DNA of 64,000 bases from CAYSJU01 sp964431495 (lineage in GTDB: Bacteria; Omnitrophota; Gorgyraeia; Tantalellales; Tantalellaceae), in assembly GCA_964431495.1 (NCBI GenBank), contig CAYSJU010000005.1, positions 19,927 through 83,926 of the forward strand, in the 5' to 3' direction. Under the pieces are notes generated by a model. That model saw nothing but the letters and a program-made list of their open reading frames with translations, was not told the DNA's origin and did not search any database. The position numbers and the translations under genes were made by a program. This document shows positions 24,866 to 34,033 of the stretch, piece by piece (positions within the stretch are counted from its first letter, which is position 1; the number at the start of each line of letters is the position of its first letter).

Positions 24866-25561
24866 ATGGATATTCCCCGGCATATCGCGATAATAATGGA
24901 TGGAAATGGAAGATGGGCGAAGAAAAGAAGCCTTCCAAAGAACATGGGGCACAGGGCCGGGGCAAAGTCCGTTGCGGCGGTAACAGAGGCCTGCGCAAAG
25001 CTCGGGATAAATGCGCTCACTCTTTACAGTTTTTCCACTGAAAACTGGAAGCGCCCGAAAAAAGAAGTGGATGCCCTCATGAGGCTTTTGAAGGAAAATT
25101 TAAAGACAGAGAGGGCGAGGCTGCAGAAAAACAATATAAAATTCAATGTCATCGGCAGGACGCAGAGGTTATCGCAGACACTTAGGGATGAGATAAAGAA
25201 GGTCATGGAGTTGACTTCAAACAACACAGGCATGGTTCTCACTTTAGCCATTAGTTACGGCAGCAGGGAGGAGATACTTGATGCCGCGCGTGCCTTATGC
25301 AGGGAAGCTAGAAATGGAAAGATGGACATTGACTCTTTGACAGAGGATGATTTCGGCAGGTTTCTTTACACTCGTGATCTACCGGAACCGGATCTGATCA
25401 TAAGGACCAGCGGTGAAATGCGACTCAGCAATTTTCTTTTATGGCAGGCCGCGTATGCGGAGATCTACGTGACTGACGTTCTGTGGCCGGATTTCAGGGA
25501 GCAGGACCTGGAAAAGGCGCTTGAGGAATATGCCGGACGGCACAGGAGGTTCGGTGAATAA
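24866..25561 (+). CDS. uppS: Isoprenyl (undecaprenyl) diphosphate synthase
   Basis: 231 residues, cis-prenyltransferase making the C55 lipid carrier for peptidoglycan and LPS. Seen: IAIIMDGNGRWAKKR with the catalytic Asp, GHRAGAKSV, FSTENWKRP and the C-terminal signature IIRTSGEMRLSNFLLWQAAYAE. The frame extends up to 24695 over the ompA end, but the ATG at 24866 (GAGG upstream) matches the family start. Heads the lipid string uppS-cdsA-dxr-rseP-ispG, an order common in bacteria. Confidence 0.95.
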   Translation: MDIPRHIAIIMDGNGRWAKKRSLPKNMGHRAGAKSVAAVTEACAKLGINALTLYSFSTENWKRPKKEVDALMRLLKENLKTERARLQKNNIKFNVIGRTQRLSQTLRDEIKKVMELTSNNTGMVLTLAISYGSREEILDAARALCREARNGKMDIDSLTEDDFGRFLYTRDLPEPDLIIRTSGEMRLSNFLLWQAAYAEIYVTDVLWPDFREQDLEKALEEYAGRHRRFGE

Positions 25562-26369
25562 GCTTTTTCGCAGGACCATTGCAAGCCTGATACTTATTGC
25601 GATCGTGATCGCGGTGATATATCTATTTCCAGAATGGCTGTTTTGCGGGGTCGTGGTCCTCTTTGTTGCTTTCGCTCAGTTCGAATTTTTTAGGATGGTG
25701 GAAAACAGGAACATATTCGTGCATAAGTATTTTGGCACGACTATCGGAAGCCTTATCCCCGTGGTGATATTCATGGGGGACACCTTTTTCGGTCTGAAGA
25801 ACCTTGAAACACTTCTGATAATGCTCGCCTGCTTATTCATGTTTACCATGCAGTTCATCAGGCGGGATAATGCCCGGGACCACCTGGTTTCGATTAGCGT
25901 AACGCTTTTTTCTCTCTTGTATATAGGCTGGTTTTTCTCATTTTTTGTGAAACTCAGGATTATTGATAACGGCGCCAATCTTGTAGCATTTCTCATTCTC
26001 GTCACAAAAGGCACGGATATCGGAGCTTATCTGGGTGGGATTCGCTTTGGCAGGAATGAACTTATACCCAGGATCAGCCCGAACAAGACAAGGGAGGGGA
26101 CACTCTCCGGCATCCTGCTGGGCTTTTTGCTTTCGATCACGATAGGAAGGTTTTTAACACACTTTTCGCTGTTACATGCGTGTTTAATGGGGGTGATCCT
26201 GCCCGTCATTGGGCAGCTGGGAGACCTTGCGGAAAGCCTTATAAAGAGGGACTGCAACGCAAAGGATTCCGGACCATATCTGGCGGATATAGGCGGTTTT
26301 TTGGACCTTATAGACAGCCTCCTGTTCACCGCCCCGGTTTTCTATTTTTATATAAAGGCATTCTATTGA
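25554..26369 (+). CDS. cdsA: Phosphatidate cytidylyltransferase (CDP-diglyceride synthase)
   Basis: 271 residues, eight or so membrane segments (e.g. ASLILIAIVIAVIYLFPEWLF). Makes CDP-diacylglycerol for phospholipids. The C-terminal signature is LIKRDCNAKDSGPYLADIGGFLDLIDSLLF: the KR and KD residues and both Asp of FLDLID are present, while the common GHGG-x-DR part reads DIGG and DL. GTG start at 25554 has AGGAGG before it and overlaps the uppS stop; a longer frame from 25521 lacks support. Confidence 0.9.
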   Translation: MNKLFRRTIASLILIAIVIAVIYLFPEWLFCGVVVLFVAFAQFEFFRMVENRNIFVHKYFGTTIGSLIPVVIFMGDTFFGLKNLETLLIMLACLFMFTMQFIRRDNARDHLVSISVTLFSLLYIGWFFSFFVKLRIIDNGANLVAFLILVTKGTDIGAYLGGIRFGRNELIPRISPNKTREGTLSGILLGFLLSITIGRFLTHFSLLHACLMGVILPVIGQLGDLAESLIKRDCNAKDSGPYLADIGGFLDLIDSLLFTAPVFYFYIKAFY

Positions 26370-26397
26370 GCGAGTAGCATGCCGGTAGTCTCTTTAA

Positions 26398-26442
26398 CCG
26401 AGGACGAAACGTCCGAGGAAGTGGCGAGTCCTCCGGGCTCGA
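26398..26442. repeat. Third copy of the structured intergenic repeat
   Basis: Matches the tandem pair at 15129-15227 over about 45 bases. Here the first hairpin reads GGACG-AAA-CGTCC and the second pairs GAGTCC with GGGCTC; relative to the other copies the T-to-C change strengthens the first stem, and the second pairs through a wobble. It sits between cdsA and dxr. Confidence 0.65.
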
Positions 26443-26467
26443 TCGATACGATCCATACATCGTAACC

Positions 26468-27610
26468 ATGAAGAAAATTGTTTTACTTGGCTCAACTGGT
26501 TCTGTCGGAAGGAACGTAATTGACGTAGTCCGCTCTTATCCTGAAAGATTCAGGATAAGGGCGATCTCTTCCAATGAGAATACGACCCTTTTGGCCGAAC
26601 AGGCAGAGGCGGTCAAGCCAGAAGTCGTGGCCATTGGCAGCAAAGATCTGTACCCGGATCTAAAAGAGAAAATCCGCGGAGAAACGAAGATCCTTGCCGG
26701 TGAAGATGCCCTCCGGGAAATAGCCGGAGATGAAATGGCGGATATCGTTGTTATCGCTATTTCCGGCACTGCGGCTCTTATGCCCCTGGTATCCGCGTTG
26801 GAAGCCGACAGAACGGTGGCCCTGGCGAGTAAGGAACCTGTGGTCTCAGCGGGCAAGATAATATCAGATATCGTTAAGCGTGGAGCTGGGCGTATATTGC
26901 CCGTTGATTCTGAACACAGCGCGCTTCTTCAGTGTCTGGCCGGAAGGGACTCAAAAGAGGTTGAAAATCTGTATATTACGGGAAGTGGCGGTCCCTTGAA
27001 GGATAGAAGAGAGGAAGAATTTGACAGTCTTTCCATAGACGAAATATTGTCCCATCCAAAGTGGAATATGGGGAAAAAGATAACGGTGGATTCCGCCACG
27101 ATGATGAACAAGGGCTTAGAGGTTATAGAGGCCAGGTGGCTTTTTGACATGCCTCCGGACAAGATAAAAGTGGTCATCCATCCAGAGGCGATAATACATT
27201 CGATGGTGGAGTTCATAGACGGGACCGTAAGCGCCAGTCTGTTCTGCCCGGACATGAGATTTCCTATTCTGAAAGCGCTTGCTTATCCCGAGATCGTTCC
27301 CAGTGATTTTCCGAGGATAGATTTTTCTTCCATCGGCAATTTGTCATTTTCCGAGCTGGATGCCGGGCGTTTTCCAGCTTACGAAATGGCGCTGGAAGCC
27401 CTCCGGACCGGAGGGACCATGCCGGCCGTGCTGAACAGTTCCAACGAGGTGGCAGTAAAATTGTTTCTGGAAGGTAAGATCAAGTTCACGCATATCGTGA
27501 AAAAGATAAGACAGGCTGTCGATAAGCACAAAATTAACATGGATCCTTCGCTCGAAGATATTATTGAAGCTGAGCGGTGGGCGCTTAAGGAGGTGTTGGA
27601 GTCTTGCTGA
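26468..27610 (+). CDS. dxr: 1-deoxy-D-xylulose-5-phosphate reductoisomerase
   Basis: 380 residues; commits 1-deoxyxylulose 5-phosphate to the MEP isoprenoid pathway using NADPH. NADPH site LGSTGSVGRNVIDV, metal/substrate residues in DSEHSALLQCL, GSGGPLKDRREEEF and MGKKITVDSATMMNKGLEVIEA. No clear ribosome site precedes the ATG, and the structured repeat lies just upstream. Its TGA overlaps the TTG of rseP. Confidence 0.96.
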   Translation: MKKIVLLGSTGSVGRNVIDVVRSYPERFRIRAISSNENTTLLAEQAEAVKPEVVAIGSKDLYPDLKEKIRGETKILAGEDALREIAGDEMADIVVIAISGTAALMPLVSALEADRTVALASKEPVVSAGKIISDIVKRGAGRILPVDSEHSALLQCLAGRDSKEVENLYITGSGGPLKDRREEEFDSLSIDEILSHPKWNMGKKITVDSATMMNKGLEVIEARWLFDMPPDKIKVVIHPEAIIHSMVEFIDGTVSASLFCPDMRFPILKALAYPEIVPSDFPRIDFSSIGNLSFSELDAGRFPAYEMALEALRTGGTMPAVLNSSNEVAVKLFLEGKIKFTHIVKKIRQAVDKHKINMDPSLEDIIEAERWALKEVLESC

Positions 27611-28749
27611 CGTGGATCATAGTATTTATTGTTTTCAGCGTGCTCATAATTATTCATGAAGCCGGTCATCTTGTGGCCGCAAAAAAAGCCGGTATTGCCG
27701 TGGAGGTGTTCTCCCTTGGTATGGGGAAAAGGCTTTTCGGGGTAAAGATCGCCGAGACGGATTACAGGATATCCCTGATCCCTTTCGGGGGGTTCTGCAA
27801 GATGGCAGGGGAAGATCCCGGTGAAGCACAGGGGAAGGAATATGAGTTCGGGGCAAAACCCGTTGGATACCGTTTCTGGGTCATGGTCGCTGGCTCTCTC
27901 ACCAACTATATCTTTGCCTTTTTATTGTTCAGTATCATTTTTATGATAGGCGCGCCTACTTTGTCAAACGAGGTAGGGCAGGTCCTGAACGGATATCCCG
28001 CTGAAAAAGCCGGCATAGAGGCCGGAGACCTGATCGTGGCGATCAATGACACGAAGATAGACTACTGGGAGGACATATTAAGAGCCATCAAAGAGGGGTC
28101 GTCCGGAGAAGCTCCTCTGGATATCATGGTTGAGCGTGAAGGGCTGTTGATAGAATTCCACGTTAAACCGGCCATTTCAGATGTCACTAACATATTCGGA
28201 CAGAAGATCTCCAGACCCATGATAGGGATCGGCAACCGGGAGAAAATAGTGCCGGTCTCGTACGGTCCGCTGCGCGCGTTCTATTATGGAGGGGAAAGAC
28301 TGCTGCAGCTCACGGCAATGACCTATCGCTTTTTATGGCTTTTATTGACCGGGGGGATAGACATAAAGACGTCACCCGCATCCGGACCGATCGGCATAGC
28401 CTATTTTATCAGACAGGCGGCTCATGTGGGGGTGGTGCCCCTCTTGCTGGTAACGGCCAATATAAGCATGGCCCTGGCGATATTCAATCTTTTGCCGTTC
28501 CCGATACTTGACGGAGGCCATGTTGTTTTTCTTATTATTGAAAAGTTGAGAGGCAAACCGGTCAACGTGAGGGTCAGGGAGGCAATAACTCAGGTAGCGT
28601 TTGTGCTGTTGATTGCATTCGCGCTTTTAATAAGCTGGCAGGACGCAATGAAATTCACGCCGCTGGGGAAGATGAAATTTTTTAAAAACGAGACTGAGCG
28701 ACAGAATGCACCCGAGGGACGAGGGACGAAGGACGAGGGACGTGATTAA
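27604..28749 (+). CDS. rseP: RIP metalloprotease (site-2 protease, M50)
   Basis: 381 residues, an intramembrane zinc protease that cleaves anti-sigma factors and signal peptide remnants. HEAGH zinc motif in the first membrane helix (VLIIIHEAGHLVAAKKA, near residue 18), membrane motif AGSLTNYIFAF, a PDZ domain (about 115-200), and third-ligand motif NLLPFPILDGGH. TTG start overlaps dxr. Its last residues (APEGRGTKDEGRD) come from a short repeated DNA stretch. A useful in-window reference for the HExxH modules of the giant protein. Confidence 0.95.
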   Translation: MLTWIIVFIVFSVLIIIHEAGHLVAAKKAGIAVEVFSLGMGKRLFGVKIAETDYRISLIPFGGFCKMAGEDPGEAQGKEYEFGAKPVGYRFWVMVAGSLTNYIFAFLLFSIIFMIGAPTLSNEVGQVLNGYPAEKAGIEAGDLIVAINDTKIDYWEDILRAIKEGSSGEAPLDIMVEREGLLIEFHVKPAISDVTNIFGQKISRPMIGIGNREKIVPVSYGPLRAFYYGGERLLQLTAMTYRFLWLLLTGGIDIKTSPASGPIGIAYFIRQAAHVGVVPLLLVTANISMALAIFNLLPFPILDGGHVVFLIIEKLRGKPVNVRVREAITQVAFVLLIAFALLISWQDAMKFTPLGKMKFFKNETERQNAPEGRGTKDEGRD

Positions 28750-29824
28750 GCGCAGGAAAACACGAACAGTAACGGTCGGTGGAGTGAACATAGGGTCCGG
28801 ACACCCTGTAAGCATACAGTCAATGGCCAAGACGGATACTGCCGATGTGGACGCCACCAGTGAACAGATAAACAGCCTGGAGAAGAGAGGGTGCGAGATT
28901 GTCCGTGTGGCCGTCCAGCACATGGAAGAGGCGAAGGCAATAGGGGAGATCAAGAAAAGGATAAATATCCCGATAGTCGCGGATATACATTTTGATTACA
29001 GATTGGGACTGGAGTCGATAAAGCATGGCGTTGACAAGATACGGATAAACCCGGGCAACATTACTAAAAAAAATGAAATAGACAGTATAATCTCGGCGGC
29101 ACAGGACAAGAATATCCCCATAAGGATAGGAGTGAACTCCGGGTCACTGCCGGAAGTGGCGGCCCAAAAAGGAACCGCGGCCGATATGATGGCGGATTCT
29201 TTATTGAAGTATCTTGAGTATTTTAATGAAAGAAATTTTGAAAATATTATCATTTCTCTCAAATCCTCCGATGTTTCCGCTACAGTAGAGGTCTACAGGA
29301 AGATGGCGGTCGAATGTGATTATCCCTTTCATTTAGGCGTTACCGCCGCCGGGCCACCGGTTGACGGGATCATCAGATCGAGTGTGGGGATAGGGACACT
29401 GTTATTAGAAGGCATAGGTGACACCATCAGGGTGTCTCTCACGGGTGATCCATCAGGCGAGATCGATACAGCCAGACGAATACTTGTCTCAGCTGGGGCC
29501 AGGAGCTTCGGGACGGAAATAATATCCTGCCCCACGTGCGGCCGTTGTCAGGTTGACCTTGTTTCGCTCGTAAAGGAACTGCAGGAAAAGCTCGAACGCA
29601 ATACACGATACGCGGCGCACAATACGAAAAAGCCGTTGATCGTAGCGGTAATGGGTTGCGAAGTGAACGGACCAGGGGAGGCGAGAAGCGCGGATGTGGG
29701 TATAGCATTCGGCAGCAAAAAAGGAGCGTTATTCCGACAAGGTGAGATCGTGAAGACCGTGGACGTTGATCAGGCTATAGAGGAGTTGCTGGCGTTGATA
29801 GAGGAGGAGCTTAATAGTCGATAG
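28742..29824 (+). CDS. ispG: 4-hydroxy-3-methylbut-2-en-1-yl diphosphate synthase
   Basis: 360 residues, 4Fe-4S enzyme of the MEP pathway (MEcPP to HMBPP). Cluster cysteines are in SCPTCGRCQVD and later MGCEVNGPGEA. N-terminal barrel marks: VGGVNIGSGHPVSIQSMAKTDT and ADIHFDYRL. The frame opens at an ATG 28706 but the first codons are a GACGAGG-type repeat; the GTG at 28742 has GAGGGA upstream and overlaps the end of rseP, and the protein then has the usual N-terminus. Confidence 0.94.
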   Translation: MIKRRKTRTVTVGGVNIGSGHPVSIQSMAKTDTADVDATSEQINSLEKRGCEIVRVAVQHMEEAKAIGEIKKRINIPIVADIHFDYRLGLESIKHGVDKIRINPGNITKKNEIDSIISAAQDKNIPIRIGVNSGSLPEVAAQKGTAADMMADSLLKYLEYFNERNFENIIISLKSSDVSATVEVYRKMAVECDYPFHLGVTAAGPPVDGIIRSSVGIGTLLLEGIGDTIRVSLTGDPSGEIDTARRILVSAGARSFGTEIISCPTCGRCQVDLVSLVKELQEKLERNTRYAAHNTKKPLIVAVMGCEVNGPGEARSADVGIAFGSKKGALFRQGEIVKTVDVDQAIEELLALIEEELNSR

Positions 29825-29877
29825 TCTATGGCTTATGGTCGATGGATTATCGACCGGGGTTATAAATCGATGGACTG
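29817..29877 (+). repeat. Quasi-repeat palindrome spanning the ispG stop codon
   Basis: Degenerate copies of a GTCGATRG-like word run across the ispG TAG. The clearest pairing is 29837-29843 (GGTCGAT) with 29849-29855 (ATCGACC). No T-run. Similar in style, though not in sequence, to the spacers at 10639, 38234 and 41139. Confidence 0.45.
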
Positions 29878-29898
29878 ATTTAAAGGCGAGGAGCAAAT

Positions 29899-31617
29899 AT
29901 GAGATGGTCGAAGTCATTCATCCCGACATTAAAAGAAAATCCGCAGGAAGCAGAGGCCGTAAGCCATAAGCTCATGGCCCGCGCGGGATTAATAAGAAGA
30001 CTTACAGCCGGCGCGTATACCTATCTTCCGATGGGGTACAGGTCTCTGCGAAAGGCAGAGAGGATTATACGTGAAGAGATGAATTCAGCCGGAGCAGTGG
30101 AACTGCTGATGCCAGTGCTTCAGCCTCCGGAGTTGTGGAGGAAGACCGGCCGGTATGAACTGATAGGCGATGTTATGATAAAGTATGAAGACCGCCATGG
30201 CAGGGAAATAGCCCTTGGGCCGACACATGAGGAGGTCGTCACCGATCTCGTTTCCAGAGACATAAGGTCTTACAGGGAACTCCCACTCATCCTTTACCAG
30301 ATACAGACAAAATTCCGTGATGAGATAAGGCCGCGATTCGGCGTTATCAGAAGCTGCGAATTCATCATGAAAGACGCCTATAGCTTCGATGTTGATAAAG
30401 ACGGAATGAAAAGAAGTTACGATCTGATGTACAGTGCGTATTGCCGGATATTTGACAGATGTGGCCTGCCGTATCTCGCCGTTGAAGCGGATTCCGGTTT
30501 AATGGGTGGCGCGGTCTCTCATGAGTTCATGGTGCCTTCGGGAATAGGCGAGGACAGCATAGTCCAATGCACAGACTGCGGCTACGCGGCGAGCACTGAG
30601 GTCGCTGCGGTTAAAAGCGCTGCAAAGCCGGCCGGTGAAGCCGGGAAGCCTGAGAAGATGGCGGAAGTAAGTACTCCTTCAAAAAGTTCGATCGAAGATA
30701 TCAGCGCTTTTCTGAAGGTGGATCCCAAAAGGATAATAAAGACACTTGTTTATGTGGCAGATGAAAAACCCGTGGCCGTGCTTATCAGGGGCGATCACGA
30801 AGCGAACGGGACCAAGATAAAGAACAAGCTCAAAGCTGCCAGCCTTGAGCTGGCTGACGAGACAAAAGTCATGGAGGCTACAGGTGGGGCGATGGGCTTT
30901 TCCGGGCCGGTGGGGCTTAATATGCCGGTTTTAGCTGATAATGCTCTCAGGGAAATGGTCAATGCGGTGACCGGTTCAAATGTAAAGGACAAGCACCTTA
31001 TTAATGTGAATATAGGAAGGGACTTCAAGGTGGGTGAATGGCTCGACGCCAGAATGATCACAATTGGAGACATGTGCCCGAAATGCGGCGGGAATATAGA
31101 GATAAAAAATGCGATCGAGCTCGGGCACACTTTCAAGTTGGGCACAAAATATTCTGAATCCTTGAACGCGAAATTCCTTGATGAAAATGGCAAAGAACGG
31201 TTCACTGTGATGGGATGTTATGGTATTGGCGTGAACAGGATCCTGGCCGCACTTATTGAACGAAGCAGTGATGATGAAGGGATAATATGGCCGGTTAACC
31301 TGGCGCCGTGCGAAGTGATTGTAATCCCTGTAAATAAAGACGATGCGCCAGTGGTAAAGGAAGCGGAGAGACTTTATAAAGAGTTGGTCAGCGCGGGAAT
31401 CGATGTAATACTGGATGACCGGGATGATAAATCCCCGGGCGTGAAGTTCAAAGACGCTTCTCTTGTAGGTTTTCCGCTTCAGGTTGTTGTGGGAAAAAGG
31501 AGCCTGGACAAGGGGAAGGTCGAGATCAAGGAACGGAAGACCGGAAAGTCCACGCTTGTAAACAAGGATGACGCCGCACAAGTGGCAAAAGAGATGATCG
31601 AAGCGGCTCGTATATGA
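29899..31617 (+). CDS. proS: Prolyl-tRNA synthetase (bacterial type, with editing domain)
   Basis: 572 residues, class II synthetase. Motif 2 is in FRDEIRPRFGVIRSCEFIMKDAYSF, motif 3 includes GCYGIGVNRILAALIE, and the INS (YbaK-like) editing domain that clears mischarged Ala-tRNA lies about 225-400 (TLVYVADEKPVAVLIRGDHEAN). The anticodon-binding domain ends the protein. AGGAG site precedes the ATG. Monocistronic or the start of a short transcript; the next gene has its own promoter. Confidence 0.96.
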   Translation: MRWSKSFIPTLKENPQEAEAVSHKLMARAGLIRRLTAGAYTYLPMGYRSLRKAERIIREEMNSAGAVELLMPVLQPPELWRKTGRYELIGDVMIKYEDRHGREIALGPTHEEVVTDLVSRDIRSYRELPLILYQIQTKFRDEIRPRFGVIRSCEFIMKDAYSFDVDKDGMKRSYDLMYSAYCRIFDRCGLPYLAVEADSGLMGGAVSHEFMVPSGIGEDSIVQCTDCGYAASTEVAAVKSAAKPAGEAGKPEKMAEVSTPSKSSIEDISAFLKVDPKRIIKTLVYVADEKPVAVLIRGDHEANGTKIKNKLKAASLELADETKVMEATGGAMGFSGPVGLNMPVLADNALREMVNAVTGSNVKDKHLINVNIGRDFKVGEWLDARMITIGDMCPKCGGNIEIKNAIELGHTFKLGTKYSESLNAKFLDENGKERFTVMGCYGIGVNRILAALIERSSDDEGIIWPVNLAPCEVIVIPVNKDDAPVVKEAERLYKELVSAGIDVILDDRDDKSPGVKFKDASLVGFPLQVVVGKRSLDKGKVEIKERKTGKSTLVNKDDAAQVAKEMIEAARI

Positions 31618-31653
31618 TGTGCGATTCCCGCCTGCTGTTAGGATAATAAATAG

Positions 31654-31682
31654 TTGTAAACAGCAAACAATTCTGTTATAAT
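31654..31682 (+). promoter_or_regulatory. Sigma70-type promoter of the PilZ gene
   Basis: TTGTAA (31654-31659), 17-base spacer, TATAAT (31677-31682). The PilZ ATG follows at 31701, so the leader is very short (about 12 bases) but includes AAGGAG. Confidence 0.75.
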
Positions 31683-31700
31683 CACACCAAAGGAGACATC

Positions 31701-32024
31701 ATGGTGGAAAGAAGAAAATATCATCGGTATGAAGTTTCACACAGGGTGATTTACAGAGACCCTTCGCAAGCCTATAAACTGCGGCGCGAAGGCGAGACAG
31801 AAACTGTAGATGTGTCAAGGGGCGGAGTGCGGATCAAGCTCAATAATCTGATCACACAAGGAAAGATACTGAAGCTGAAGATATATAATGCCTCACACAA
31901 TGAGCCTGTAGATGTCAATGCCAGGGTCGTTTGGGTCAAGAAAGCCACAAGTGATTCCTTTGTGCTTGGATTGGCATTTACTAATATCGGCTGGATCGAA
32001 AGCGATAAGCTTTTCAAACCCTGA
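31701..32024 (+). CDS. PilZ-domain protein (c-di-GMP binding)
   Basis: 107 residues, a stand-alone PilZ domain. The c-di-GMP motif has two parts, and both are visible: RRKYHRY near the N-terminus and the D-x-S-x-x-G element VDVSRGGVRI about residue 44. Such proteins transduce c-di-GMP levels to motility, adhesion or glycan synthesis. It lies alone behind a near-consensus promoter; the target is unknown. Confidence 0.9.
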   Translation: MVERRKYHRYEVSHRVIYRDPSQAYKLRREGETETVDVSRGGVRIKLNNLITQGKILKLKIYNASHNEPVDVNARVVWVKKATSDSFVLGLAFTNIGWIESDKLFKP

Positions 32025-32045
32025 ACACCTGCCATTATTAATGTG

Positions 32046-32074
32046 TTGACATCTTAATAATAATATTGTATTTT
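32046..32074 (+). promoter_or_regulatory. Sigma70-type promoter of the rimP-nusA-infB operon
   Basis: TTGACA (consensus, 32046-32051), 17-base spacer, TATTTT (32069-32074). It lies between the PilZ stop and rimP. A transcript starting about 32081 meets a strong terminator hairpin within some 15 bases. Confidence 0.75.
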
Positions 32075-32094
32075 AGTTAGAGTGTGCATTAATG

Positions 32095-32125
32095 AATAAG
32101 TGGGCTTATGCCCGCTTATTTTTTT
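32095..32125 (+). terminator. Intrinsic terminator / leader attenuator before rimP
   Basis: Arm 32095-32105 pairs with 32110-32120 (11 bp, one G-T wobble, TTAT loop), then a run of T (32119-32125). It could terminate the PilZ transcript, but it lies downstream of the rimP promoter, so it must also act on that operon. Leader termination that is controlled by NusA is known for the E. coli nusA operon. Confidence 0.8.
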
Positions 32126-32144
32126 ATCCGCCCAGGAGAAATAA

Positions 32145-32609
32145 ATGGTGAAGAAAGATATACCTAAAGAACTGACTACGCATATTGACGAAGAAGCCGA
32201 GAGGATAAATTATCGGATCGTTGATATTCAGGTCAAAGGCCGTGATTCTTTATTAATGGAGATCGTTCTGGACAAAGAGGGAGGCATTTCGCTGGATGAA
32301 TGTAGCGACTTCAACAGGAACATCACATCATGGATCGAGAAATGCGGGGTGTTCGACGGCCCATATGTATTGGATGTGTGCTCGCCGGGACTGGACCGCA
32401 AGCTTAAAAGTGGCAGGGAGTTCCTTTGGGCCGAAGGAAAAGAGGTCGTGATCACTACGCACGAACATGTTGACGGCAAAAAGGAGATAGTAGGCAGACT
32501 TTTAGAGTCGGACGATGACGGAAAAGTGGTTATAAAAAAGAAAGACGGGAGCACTATCCGCGTAGAGAGAGCAATTATAGCAAATGCCAAGCTTCATGCG
32601 GAAATATAG
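32145..32609 (+). CDS. rimP: Ribosome maturation factor RimP
   Basis: 154 residues, needed for 30S subunit maturation. The N-terminal alpha/beta domain carries YRIVDIQVKGRDSLLMEIVLDKEGGISLDECSDFNRNI, and the linker VLDVCSPGLDRKLKSGREF is the family's most conserved stretch; an SH3-like domain ends it (GRLLESDDDGKVVIKKKDG). GGAGAAAT before the ATG. First gene of rimP-nusA-infB, a very widely conserved order. Confidence 0.94.
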   Translation: MVKKDIPKELTTHIDEEAERINYRIVDIQVKGRDSLLMEIVLDKEGGISLDECSDFNRNITSWIEKCGVFDGPYVLDVCSPGLDRKLKSGREFLWAEGKEVVITTHEHVDGKKEIVGRLLESDDDGKVVIKKKDGSTIRVERAIIANAKLHAEI

Positions 32610-32638
32610 AAAAAAGCAAAATTTTACGGAGAATGATT

Positions 32639-34021
32639 ATGAGCATGGAACTTTTGACGGCGCTGGAAAGACTGGAGAGAGAGAAAGGCATAAGTAAAGA
32701 GGTGTTATTCGCTGCGATAGAAAGCGCGCTGACAAGCGCGGCAGTGAAGATCATCGGCGAGAGGGATGTTGCCAAAGAGGATATTACTGTCAAGGTAAAC
32801 AAGGAGACAGGTGATATCAAGGTCTATAAAGGCGATGAAGAAGTGAAAAGCGAACAGTTCGGACGCATAGCGGCTCAGACAGCTAAACAGGTGATAATAC
32901 AGAAGATCAGAGAGGCTGAACGAGATGTAATATCGGAAAAATATCTTCAGATGGAAGGATCGATAATAAGCGGGTCAGTTCATCGGTTCGAGAAAGGGAA
33001 TATAATAATCGAGCTGAGTGACACGGAAGCAATACTCCCCAAGTCGGAACAAATGCCACGTGAAAGGTTTCGACAGGGCGAGATAATAAGGGCGTATCTT
33101 CTGAAAGTCGAAAAGAAGACAGGGGGAGTTCATATCATAATGTCCCGTTCCAACCCAGGATTCATCAAAAAACTGTTTGAACTGGAAGTTCCGGAGATAT
33201 CGCAGGGTATAGTGGGGATTAAAGCAGTAGCCCGGGAGGCTGGAGAGAGGACAAAAATAGCGGTTTATTCCAAAGAGGAAAAGATCGATGCTGTAGGGGC
33301 ATGCGTTGGCATGCGCGGGTCCAGAGTGAAAGAGATAGTAAAAGAACTGTCTGGTGAAAGGATCGATATAGTGCGCTGGAGTGACGATATCAGGGAATAT
33401 GTCAAAGCGGCTGTGGGGCTGGTTGAAATATACAATATAGAGATCGACAGAGAAAATAAAGAGGTAAAGCTTACTGTGTCCAAGGACCAGCTGGCCCTGC
33501 TGATCGGAAAAAAAGGCAGGAACATCCGGCTTGCTTCCAGACTTCTGGGATGGGAACTCAAGGCCGAAGCCGTAGTAGTGGTGGAGGGGACGGATATTCC
33601 GATATCGAAAATTCCTGATATTGATGAAGAGACCATCAAGCGTCTTGAGGCGGCCGACTGTAGTAATGTCTCCCAGCTGTTGGAGCTTGATGTCGAGGGA
33701 CTGGCTGAGATCGAAGGCATTACCGAAGAAGTCGCGGAAAAATTGATTACCGTATGCGGAGAGGCCATGGAAGATATCATAAGAGAGCAGGAAGAAGCCG
33801 GTGAGGCTGAAGGCGAAACCGTTTCCGTGGAAGAGGAGGCTCCAGAGGAAGCGGGTGAAGAGGAAGGCGGAGAAGAGGTAGCGGAAGAGCCGGAAGATAT
33901 TCCCGAAAAAGAGGGAGCGGTTGAAGAGGAAGCTGAAGAAGATGAAGCGTCGGAAGAGCCGGAAGAAGAGGAAACGGAGAAAACTTCAGATTCAGATAAA
34001 GAATCGAACAATGAACAGTAA
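32639..34021 (+). CDS. nusA: Transcription termination/antitermination factor NusA
   Basis: About 460 residues. N-terminal RNAP-binding domain, S1 domain (EGSIISGSVHRFEKGNIIIEL, about 107-175), two KH domains with GMRGSR and GKKGRN loops, then a helix-hairpin-helix-like piece (ISKIPDIDEETIKRLEAADC, about 320-375) and a very acidic Glu-rich tail (about 385-460). The tail is unusual compared with E. coli AR repeats. Three ATGs are close together; 32639 has the best spacing to GGAG. Confidence 0.94.
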   Translation: MSMELLTALERLEREKGISKEVLFAAIESALTSAAVKIIGERDVAKEDITVKVNKETGDIKVYKGDEEVKSEQFGRIAAQTAKQVIIQKIREAERDVISEKYLQMEGSIISGSVHRFEKGNIIIELSDTEAILPKSEQMPRERFRQGEIIRAYLLKVEKKTGGVHIIMSRSNPGFIKKLFELEVPEISQGIVGIKAVAREAGERTKIAVYSKEEKIDAVGACVGMRGSRVKEIVKELSGERIDIVRWSDDIREYVKAAVGLVEIYNIEIDRENKEVKLTVSKDQLALLIGKKGRNIRLASRLLGWELKAEAVVVVEGTDIPISKIPDIDEETIKRLEAADCSNVSQLLELDVEGLAEIEGITEEVAEKLITVCGEAMEDIIREQEEAGEAEGETVSVEEEAPEEAGEEEGGEEVAEEPEDIPEKEGAVEEEAEEDEASEEPEEEETEKTSDSDKESNNEQ

Positions 34022-34033
34022 AGCGGGTGAAAC

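Noticed and set aside
15129..26442. CRISPR array from the repeated 49-bp units
   Set aside because: Two units touch without spacers and the third is 11 kb away; no array.
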